Shown piece after piece: positions 33,331 to 39,905 of a stretch of 39,905 nucleotides of DNA. A model generated the notes under the pieces. It made no database searches. It saw nothing but the letters and a program-made list of their open reading frames with translations, and had not been told where the DNA came from. This stretch comes from an uncultured Spartobacteria bacterium (GTDB taxonomy: Bacteria > Verrucomicrobiota > Verrucomicrobiia > Chthoniobacterales > UBA6821), in contig CAIKFI010000053.1 of the NCBI GenBank assembly GCA_903826635.1, positions 1 through 39,905 on the forward strand, written 5' to 3'. Both the position numbers and the translations under genes were made by a program. The number at the start of each line of letters is the position of its first letter. Positions within the stretch are counted from its first letter, which is position 1.

Positions 33331-35301
33331 ATGTCCACGCTCCTTGAATCCATCGCCTCTGCACAAGCCTCTGGTGCCCTGCTTTCCTCCTCTTCGGAGA
33401 ACATCCAAAACATGCTCGCACGAGGTTCCTCTCTGGCGGTAACCGTGATTACGGAACTGGTTGAATCCGAGCAGTGGGAGGAGCTCAACAACCGCTTCTT
33501 CAGGACACTGGCCTTCGGAACCGGAGGTCTTCGTGGCAAAACTATTGGTCAGGTTGTGACCAAGGCGGAGGCCGGTCCGGGTCGTCCCGACGGTCGCCCC
33601 GAGTATGCCTGTATCGGGACCAACGCGATGAACGAATATAATATCTCAAGAGCCACACGCGGACTCGCCACCTATGTCCGGGAGTGGCATCGCAGGGAGG
33701 GAAAACCGGGTCGTCCCTCCATCGCCATCAGCTACGACACACGTTTCTTTTCGCGAGAATTTGCCGATCTCTCGGCAAAGGTCATGACCGACCTGGGTTG
33801 CGACGCGCTTCTTTTCGAAGGTCCCCGCTCCACGCCGGAACTTTCCTTTGCCGTGCGCCTCAGGAATGCGGCCGCGGGGATCAATATCACCGCCAGCCAC
33901 AATCCCCCCGGCTACAATGGCTACAAGGTTTACTTTGACGATGGAGGTCAGGTCATCGCTCCCCATGACAAAGGGATCATCGACCTAGTCAATGCCGGTG
34001 ATCACACCTACGAGGCGCTTCCGGAAGCCGATCGGGGTCGGGTGATCCACCTGGGGAAAGAGGTGGACGAGGCCTACATGGAGCGACTCGAAAAGCTCAT
34101 CATCGATCCGGAACTCTTCCTCCGTAAGCCTGCTTTGAAGACCGTTTTCACCCCGCTGCACGGGGTCGGTGGTGTCATCATCGTCCCGATGCTCCATCGT
34201 CTCGGGGTCACCTGTATTCCGGTTCCCTCGCAGATGGTTCCTGACGGACTCTTCCCAACGGTCAAGTCTCCCAACCCAGAGTATCCGGAAGCCCTCAAAC
34301 TGGGAATGGAACTTGCCGAAATTGAGAAGGCGGATCTTGTCCAGGCCACGGATCCTGATGACGACCGGATGGGGGTGGCTGCCCGGGACGATTCCGGGAG
34401 ACTTGTTCTGCTGACTGGTAACCAGATCGGGTCGCTCATGGCCTGGTATCGCCTCAAGAGACTCTTTGAAAAGGGAATCCTCACCGAGGCCAATCGGGAG
34501 CGTGCTGTCGTCGTGAAGAGTCTTGTCACCACGGACCTGCAGAAAGAAATCGCCCTTGGATTCGGGGTCAAGTGTGTCGAGACGCTCACGGGGTTCAAGT
34601 ATATCGGGGCCAAGCAGCGTGCCTACGAGGAGAAGCTTCCTGCCGATATCCAGGCGAACTACCGGTCACTCACCGAGGAAGAGACCCGGGAGGCCCGTCT
34701 TAAGGATTCCCTCTACTTTGTCTTCGGGGGGGAGGAGAGTTACGGATACAACACTGGGGATTTTGTCCGCGACAAGGACGGTAATGCGGCGGTCATCTGC
34801 TTTGCCGAGGTGGCCGCATACGCTGCAAGTCTAGGGATCTCTGTTGTTACGCTGCTGGACCGGATTTACTCCGAATACGGCTTCTATCTTGAGCGCGGGG
34901 AGTCGCTGACTTTCGAGGGTGCGGAGGGAGCCTCAAAGATCAGGAAACTCGTGGATTCCTATGCTGACAACCCGCCCAAAGAGATCGAAGGAGCCAAGGT
35001 GCTCTCCATCCTCAATTATGCGACCCAGGACATCCATGACTCTGAGGGGGAGCTTCTGCCCAAAGAGGCCATGATTGTCTTTGAGATCGCCGGGGGATGG
35101 AAAGTCGCCGTGCGTCCTTCGGGTACCGAACCCAAGATCAAATACTACCTGTATGCCACCGAGAAGCCGGCCTCCGGTACCTTTACCCCCGAGCAACTGG
35201 CATCGACCAAGGTGCGCGTTGCCGAGGGATTGGAGAAACTCTGGCAATGGCTAAAAAGTGATGCCCAGCTAAGGGCCGATGATGCGAAGAGGGCTGCCTG
35301 A
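33331..35301 (+). CDS. Phosphoglucomutase/phosphomannomutase family
   Basis: This 656-residue alpha-D-phosphohexomutase interconverts hexose 1- and 6-phosphates. The four domain signatures are present: the catalytic phosphoserine loop in NITASHNPPGYNGYKVYF, the Mg-binding DPDDDRMGVA, the sugar-binding GGEESYGY, and the phosphate-binding RPSGTEPKIKYYL. Its length and arrangement fit the PgcA/PGM2 type rather than the shorter bacterial PMM. A frame extends back to GTG 33280 over the permease start, but ATG 33331 is more natural. It probably supplies glucose-1-P or mannose-1-P for the glycan enzymes downstream. Confidence 0.93.
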   Translation: MSTLLESIASAQASGALLSSSSENIQNMLARGSSLAVTVITELVESEQWEELNNRFFRTLAFGTGGLRGKTIGQVVTKAEAGPGRPDGRPEYACIGTNAMNEYNISRATRGLATYVREWHRREGKPGRPSIAISYDTRFFSREFADLSAKVMTDLGCDALLFEGPRSTPELSFAVRLRNAAAGINITASHNPPGYNGYKVYFDDGGQVIAPHDKGIIDLVNAGDHTYEALPEADRGRVIHLGKEVDEAYMERLEKLIIDPELFLRKPALKTVFTPLHGVGGVIIVPMLHRLGVTCIPVPSQMVPDGLFPTVKSPNPEYPEALKLGMELAEIEKADLVQATDPDDDRMGVAARDDSGRLVLLTGNQIGSLMAWYRLKRLFEKGILTEANRERAVVVKSLVTTDLQKEIALGFGVKCVETLTGFKYIGAKQRAYEEKLPADIQANYRSLTEEETREARLKDSLYFVFGGEESYGYNTGDFVRDKDGNAAVICFAEVAAYAASLGISVVTLLDRIYSEYGFYLERGESLTFEGAEGASKIRKLVDSYADNPPKEIEGAKVLSILNYATQDIHDSEGELLPKEAMIVFEIAGGWKVAVRPSGTEPKIKYYLYATEKPASGTFTPEQLASTKVRVAEGLEKLWQWLKSDAQLRADDAKRAA

Positions 35302-35424
35302 TTGGGCATCGGTGATAGGTCCAGGGGAAGCGGGAGTAATCAGCGAACAAATAACCGAACGGGACCTCTCCACCTCCCAAAAAAATCATTCCCGGACACC
35401 GATTCCTTGGCACCCCGAAATCCC

Positions 35425-35751
35425 ATGCTCGCCTCTACCACCTTTGACATTCCCGGCTATCGGGTCACCGCCCACATGGGGATGGTTCGTGGTATCATTG
35501 TCCGCTCGCCAACCATTGCGCAGGGCCTTCTCGGAGGACTCAAGAGCATCATTGGAGGTCGCATTGGAGCGTATACAGACATGTGCGAGCAGGGTCGCCG
35601 GAACGCCTATGAGGCCATGGTGGCGCATGCGGGTGAACTCGGTGCCAATGCGATCATTGGTGTCCGCTATGATGCCTCTGATCTTGGGGCGAATCTTGCG
35701 GCAACCGAGGTCCTCTGCTACGGCACGGCAGTGACCGTGGAGCCCGTTTGA
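35425..35751 (+). CDS. YbjQ / UPF0145 family protein
   Basis: This 108-residue protein has the family pattern: STTFDIPGYRVTAHMGMVRG at the start, then ARRNAYEAM-like GRRNAYEAMVAHAGELGANAIIG and a terminal VLCYGTAV. The fold forms pentameric rings in solved relatives; the role is not established. The frame opens at 35302, but the first 41 codons look non-coding and ATG 35425 gives the usual length. It follows the mutase by 123 bp. Confidence 0.88.
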   Translation: MLASTTFDIPGYRVTAHMGMVRGIIVRSPTIAQGLLGGLKSIIGGRIGAYTDMCEQGRRNAYEAMVAHAGELGANAIIGVRYDASDLGANLAATEVLCYGTAVTVEPV

Positions 35752-35789
35752 GTTGAACGGAGCTGGTCACTCATTTACCACTTTTGCTT

Positions 35790-35810
35790 AGATTTCCTCT
35801 GAGGAGATCT
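35790..35810 (+). promoter_or_regulatory. Hairpin upstream of the GT4 gene
   Basis: AGATTTCCT at 35790-35798 pairs with AGGAGATCT at 35802-35810, 9 bp with one G-U pair and a 3-nt loop. No T-run follows. It may help end the preceding transcript or sit in the leader of the GT4 gene that begins at 35851. Confidence 0.3.
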
Positions 35811-35850
35811 GCATCCTTGCAAGAAGGGTTTTGAAAAAGTAGATTGATGC

Positions 35851-38193
35851 GTGGAGAGTCTTGTCACCCGACCCCAGCGGATCGCTTTTCTGGGGAATTA
35901 TGTCCCAAGACTCTGCGGGATCGCGACATTCACCCATGATCTGTGCGAGTCGATTGCTGCAATCTCCCCGGGGTCCGATTGTTTTGTCGTTGCGATCAAT
36001 GACCGTCTCGAGGGATACAGCTACCCGCCACGCGTGCGCTTTGAAATCCTGGAAAAAGACCTGGATTCCTACAGGCGGACCGCCGATCTCCTCAACTTCA
36101 ACAATACCGACCTGCTCTGCGTCCAGCACGAATTCGGGATTTACGGAGGAGCAGCGGGAAGTTATTTGCTGGCCCTTCTGAAAGAGGTCCGGATGCCGGT
36201 CGTGACGACCCTCCATACGGTCCTTCGCGACCCCGATGCCTCGCAACGGAGTGTCATGGATGCCTTGATAGCGCGTAGCAGCCGCCTCGTGGTGATGTCC
36301 GAGAAAGGCCGTGAAATCCTGAACGAAACCTACGATCTCTCAGACGGGAAGCTGGACGTGATTCCCCACGGCATACCCGACCTTGAATTTGTGGAATCAA
36401 GGGTCTGCAAGAGCCAGTTCGGGGTGGAAGGAAAACAGGTTTTGCTCACCTTTGGACTCATCGGTCCCGGCAAGGGGATTGAATATGCCATCGAGGCCCT
36501 TCCTAAAATCGTGAAACGGCATCCGAAAGTTGTCTATCTGGTTCTTGGCGCCACGCATCCGAATCTCTTGGCAACCGAAGGGGAGAGTTACCGTCTCAGT
36601 CTTGAGCGTTTGGCCCAGGAGAGGGGGGTCAAGGAACACGTGATCTTTTACAACCGGTTTGTGTCTTCCGAGGACCTGAAGGAATTTGTCGGGGCGAGCG
36701 ATATTTATCTGACTCCCTATTTAAGCGAAGCGCAGGTGACCTCAGGAACCCTCTCCTATGTCATCGGAGCGGGAAAGGCCGTGATTTCCACGCCTTACTG
36801 GCATGCCAAGGAGCTTTGTGAAGGTGGACGGGGGATCCTTGTCCCTTTTCAGGATCCTCATGCCATTGCGAATGAGGTGTGCGGTTTGCTTGATGATCCC
36901 GAGCGTATGGAAAAGATCCGCCGATCCGCATATACCATGGGCCGTGAAATGATTTGGCCCAGTGTCGCCAAGCGTTATCTTCAGACCTTTGAAGAGGCTC
37001 GGCGTGATCGCAGGCACGATCCCCAGGTGGCGGTCGCCATTGATCAGAGAGTTGCACCGCGTGCGGCATTCGGGGGGTGGACGCTTGCGAGTCGCCACCT
37101 AGAACTTCCCCCCTTGAAGTTGGACCATATCATCCGCATGAGCGATGGAACGGGAATCTTCCAGCACGCCATTTTCAACGTTCCCAATTTTCACGAGGGA
37201 TACTGCACCGATGACAATGCGCGGGCCTATATCCTTTGCAACTTGCTCGACGAGATCGGTCCCCGACCCGGCGGTGAGAACCTGACCACCCAGTCGACCG
37301 CTTACCTGGCATTTCTGGCGGCGGCCCTTGATCGCAGGACAGGACTTTTCCGCAACTTCATGAGTCACGGGAGGCAATGGCTCGAGGAGGCCGGAAGCGA
37401 GGACAGCCATGGACGGGCCCTTTGGGCCTTGGGGTCCGGAGTCGGACGTTCCAGAAATGAAGGGCACCGGAAACTCGCCTCTCAGATCTTCATCCTTGGA
37501 CTTGCCGCCGTTGAAAAATTCACCTCCCCCAGGGCCTGGAATTTCACCCTGCTCGGGATTCATGAATACCAGCTCCATTTCCCCAAGGATGAGAAGACCA
37601 GTCTCCTGCGCGATTTGCTCGTGGGGAGACTCACTCGACTCTGGAAGCAATGCTCCTCGGAGGACTGGCCCTGGTTCGAGCGGAGCCTGACCTATGACAA
37701 TGCCCGTTTTTCCGAAGTGATGATTCTTAGCGGAGAGTCCATGAATAATGGGGAAGTCCTTGCCATGGGACTGGAATCACTGCGCTGGCTTGCCTCGGTC
37801 CAGACAACACCTCGGGGATGCTTCCGCCCCATCGGGAGCAATGGATTCTACCCTCGGGACGGCCGTCGGGCGGATTTTGACCAGCAACCGCTGGAGGCAC
37901 TTGCCATGATCTCCGCTTCCCATGCTGCTCTCCGAGCGACGGGTGACCCCATCTGGTCCCTTGAGGCAAGGCGCGCTTTTGAATGGTTCCTGGGACGCAA
38001 TGATCTGGGTGTTCCCCTCTATGATTTCACCACGGGTGGTTGCAGTGACGGACTCCATCACGACAGGGTGAGTGAGAACCAAGGGGCGGAATCCTCGCTG
38101 GCCTTCCTCCTGGCCCTTGCCGGGATGAAGAGCGCCGATCTCCTCCTGCCGTCCGTTCCGCATACCCCGGCTCAATCCCTTCCCTCCGCATGA
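35851..38193 (+). CDS. Family 4 glycosyltransferase fused to a helical glycosidase-like domain
   Basis: This 780-residue protein starts with GTG 35851. Residues 1-400 form a GT4 GT-B transferase: FLGNYVPRLCGIATFTHDL, HEFGIYGGAAGS, LLTFGLIGPGKGIEYAIEAL and LSEAQVTSGTLSYVIGAGKA. Residues about 430-770 are rich in helices with blocks NFHEGYCTDDNARA, GRALWALGSG, YDNARFSEVMILSGES and DFDQQPLEALAMISA. They resemble an (alpha/alpha)6 toroid. The role of the second half (trimming, acceptor binding or structure) is unknown. Its stop overlaps the GH130 start in ATGA, so the two are co-expressed. The combination suggests build-up and turnover of a mannose- or glucose-containing oligosaccharide. Confidence 0.82.
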   Translation: MESLVTRPQRIAFLGNYVPRLCGIATFTHDLCESIAAISPGSDCFVVAINDRLEGYSYPPRVRFEILEKDLDSYRRTADLLNFNNTDLLCVQHEFGIYGGAAGSYLLALLKEVRMPVVTTLHTVLRDPDASQRSVMDALIARSSRLVVMSEKGREILNETYDLSDGKLDVIPHGIPDLEFVESRVCKSQFGVEGKQVLLTFGLIGPGKGIEYAIEALPKIVKRHPKVVYLVLGATHPNLLATEGESYRLSLERLAQERGVKEHVIFYNRFVSSEDLKEFVGASDIYLTPYLSEAQVTSGTLSYVIGAGKAVISTPYWHAKELCEGGRGILVPFQDPHAIANEVCGLLDDPERMEKIRRSAYTMGREMIWPSVAKRYLQTFEEARRDRRHDPQVAVAIDQRVAPRAAFGGWTLASRHLELPPLKLDHIIRMSDGTGIFQHAIFNVPNFHEGYCTDDNARAYILCNLLDEIGPRPGGENLTTQSTAYLAFLAAALDRRTGLFRNFMSHGRQWLEEAGSEDSHGRALWALGSGVGRSRNEGHRKLASQIFILGLAAVEKFTSPRAWNFTLLGIHEYQLHFPKDEKTSLLRDLLVGRLTRLWKQCSSEDWPWFERSLTYDNARFSEVMILSGESMNNGEVLAMGLESLRWLASVQTTPRGCFRPIGSNGFYPRDGRRADFDQQPLEALAMISASHAALRATGDPIWSLEARRAFEWFLGRNDLGVPLYDFTTGGCSDGLHHDRVSENQGAESSLAFLLALAGMKSADLLLPSVPHTPAQSLPSA

Positions 38194-39680
38194 CCTCCAT
38201 CACCCTTCGGCGTCACGAACTGATTTTGCTCCCGGAGAGTGCCCGGGTTATCATTCGTCCGTTTATTCCCTCCGATCCCAATCGGATCACCACGATTATT
38301 GGCAGGGCACTCGCATTGACCGAGGAGGAGGTGGAATGCCAACTGGCATCCGTCTGGAAGGAGTTTGACTCCCGCCACTTTGACATCGAGTCCCTGCTCC
38401 TCAATCATTTCGCAAAAATCAGGTCTCACATCTTCACCCAACGCTATCTCTCCCGGGCTCGCGAACTGCTCATCGGGGCCCTCTTCTCGGGTGAATACGC
38501 CTTGGAATCGGCGGCCATCTTCAATCCCTCCATCGTTCCGCATCCCGATCAGGGAGGAGTCTCCGAGGGAAGTCTTCGTTTTATCATGAGCCTTCGGGCC
38601 ACCGGTGAAGGGCATATCTCCTCCATCGAATTTCGCACGGGAATGATCGCGGGCGATGGAGGCGTCTCCCTCGATCCCGTTTCCCGTTTCGTCACCGTTC
38701 CCGAGATTCTCCCGAATCCCACGTATGATAAAAAACGCTTCATCATAAAATTGGCTGAGATGGGCTTTGGAGAATGGCAGGAAGGCGTCGGGCGCGGGAA
38801 AAGTTATGCCTTCGCGGTGATGGAGCAACTGACGGATCGTTTCACGCGTCACGATCTGAATGCCAGGGTTGATGTCGTGCGCCGTCAGACTCGTCCTCCG
38901 ACTCTCGATCTTGATCGCACGCTGGAATGCATCCAGTGGTTGGCCGATTCCAATTACGAACTTCGCTTTTCAGAAAAGTTGGCCATGAGCGAGCGGATCA
39001 TCTTTCCGGTCTCCTCAAGCGAGTCCTCCGGCATTGAGGATGCCCGGTTCGTGCAATTTACCGAGGAGGATGGATCGGTCATGTATTATGCCACCTACAC
39101 CGCTTATAATGGCCGGTCCATTCTTCCCCAACTCATCGAGACCGAAGACTTCCTGCATTTCAGGATCCTGACGCTGAACGGGAGTGCGGTTCAGAACAAG
39201 GGGATGGCGCTATTTCCCCGTCGTATCAACGGCCGCTACGCGATGCTCTCCCGTCAGGACGACGAGAATCTCTTCATCATGTTCTCGGACAGCCCCCATT
39301 ATTGGAGCGATCCTCAGGTGATCCTGCGCCCCTCGGAAATGTGGGAGTCGGTCAAGATCGGCAATTGCGGATCTCCCATCGAAACGGACGAGGGATGGTT
39401 GGTCATCACCCATGGGGTTGGGCCCATGAGAAAATACTGCATCGGAGCGGCTCTTCTGGATCTCCACGATCCCACTCGGGTGATCGGACGCCTCCGGGAG
39501 CCACTTCTCTCTCCTGTCGGTGCGGAGCGCGAGGGATATGTCCCCAACGTTGTCTATAGTTGCGGGTCTCTCCTTCATGGTCGGGAACTCATCCTACCCT
39601 TTGCCGTCAGTGACCGGGCCTCCGCCGTGGTCAGCGTTCCGTTGGATCATCTGATCGCGTCGCTGAAGTCCGGCGAGTGA
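38190..39680 (+). CDS. GH130 family glycoside phosphorylase/hydrolase
   Basis: This 496-residue protein has a helical N-terminal extension of roughly 150 residues before a five-bladed propeller of GH130 type. The key block SSGIEDARFVQF carries the Asp expected as general acid, followed by YYATYTAYNG, NKGMALFPRRINGRYAML, GNCGSPIETDEGWLVITHGV and GYVPNVVYSCG. GH130 enzymes act on beta-mannosides: most are phosphorylases that release mannose-1-phosphate, and some are hydrolases. The distinction needs alignment of the phosphate-binding residues. Translation is coupled to the GT4 fusion gene upstream. Confidence 0.85.
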   Translation: MTSITLRRHELILLPESARVIIRPFIPSDPNRITTIIGRALALTEEEVECQLASVWKEFDSRHFDIESLLLNHFAKIRSHIFTQRYLSRARELLIGALFSGEYALESAAIFNPSIVPHPDQGGVSEGSLRFIMSLRATGEGHISSIEFRTGMIAGDGGVSLDPVSRFVTVPEILPNPTYDKKRFIIKLAEMGFGEWQEGVGRGKSYAFAVMEQLTDRFTRHDLNARVDVVRRQTRPPTLDLDRTLECIQWLADSNYELRFSEKLAMSERIIFPVSSSESSGIEDARFVQFTEEDGSVMYYATYTAYNGRSILPQLIETEDFLHFRILTLNGSAVQNKGMALFPRRINGRYAMLSRQDDENLFIMFSDSPHYWSDPQVILRPSEMWESVKIGNCGSPIETDEGWLVITHGVGPMRKYCIGAALLDLHDPTRVIGRLREPLLSPVGAEREGYVPNVVYSCGSLLHGRELILPFAVSDRASAVVSVPLDHLIASLKSGE

Positions 39681-39736
39681 AATTCCGAGACGCTTCTTGC
39701 ACAAGTCTCGTCATTGGGGGTAAAGTTACAAATCTC

Positions 39737-39810
39737 CGGGGCGTAGCTCAGCTTGGTAGAGCGCTTGGTTTGGGACCAAGAAGTCTCAGGTTCGAATCCT
39801 GTCGCCCCGA
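39737..39810 (+). tRNA. tRNA-Pro (anticodon UGG)
   Basis: The acceptor stem CGGGGCG (39737-39743) pairs with CGCCCCG (39803-39809), with discriminator A. The D-arm is AGCTCAGCTTGGTAGAGC and the T-arm contains GGTTCGAATCC. The anticodon stem CTTGG/CCAAG encloses TTTGGGA, giving anticodon TGG. CCA is not encoded, unlike in tRNA-Thr in this window. Confidence 0.95.
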
Positions 39811-39905
39811 TTTTCACCCCATTACACTCTGTTCAAGCCACCTGAGGGTGCATGAAAGCATTTACACGACTCCTGATTCCTGCGATTTTTTTTAACCAGT
39901 AAGCA

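Noticed and set aside
39677-39895. Small + strand frame at the right end
   Set aside because: It runs through tRNA-Pro and has no protein character.
1-39905. CRISPR array, rRNA, phage structural genes or complete insertion sequence
   Set aside because: I looked for regularly spaced short repeats, rRNA landmarks, transposase motifs and terminal repeats and found none. The only repeats are those listed.

Overview
The window looks like a chromosomal segment of a Verrucomicrobia-type bacterium, probably aquatic. The evidence is two PEP-CTERM proteins, a green-tuned proteorhodopsin with a complete retinal pathway, weak Shine-Dalgarno use, and general protein flavour. The phylum is an inference; no rRNA gene is present to settle it.

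Layout. (1) Positions 1-5,280 form an accessory zone, visibly more AT-rich from about 3,100. Four unrelated single genes on the + strand (cupin, PEP-CTERM protein, VAO-type FAD oxidase, tautomerase) are separated by copies of one intergenic repeat, with a relic PEP-CTERM tail between them. (2) Positions 5,470-13,320 hold a light-harvesting operon: proteorhodopsin, a hairpin, crtE, crtI, crtB, crtY, blh and a DUF3422 membrane protein. From crtI to blh each start codon overlaps the previous stop, so the genes are translationally coupled. Together they take isoprenoid diphosphates to beta-carotene, cleave it to retinal, and supply the rhodopsin. (3) Positions 13,440-15,200 hold a second PEP-CTERM protein with its own terminator, degraded repeats, a probable integrase N-terminal fragment on the - strand, and tRNA-Thr(CGU). 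The 3' end of that tRNA and its flank are duplicated perfectly 141 bp downstream.

(4) Positions 15,200-23,600 hold a PAP2 phosphatase and uvrC on the - strand. A GT2 / asparagine synthase / GT4 operon on the + strand faces a GT-C-type membrane glycosyltransferase; this looks like a surface glycan locus. (5) Positions 23,670-32,530 are core genes: cutA, trpC, ruvB, a DUF255 thioredoxin-like protein, ffh, rpsP, khpA, hemB and two tandem L,D-transpeptidases. (6) Positions 32,470-39,810 hold an orphan ABC-2 permease (-), a phosphohexomutase, a YbjQ-family protein, a GT4 fused to a helical glycosidase-like domain and coupled to a GH130 enzyme, and tRNA-Pro(UGG).

The strongest leads are the DUF3422 gene closing the retinal operon, the gene-repeat-gene array at the left end, and the structured duplication of the tRNA-Thr 3' end. 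Domain calls rest on motif recognition alone, with no database search.
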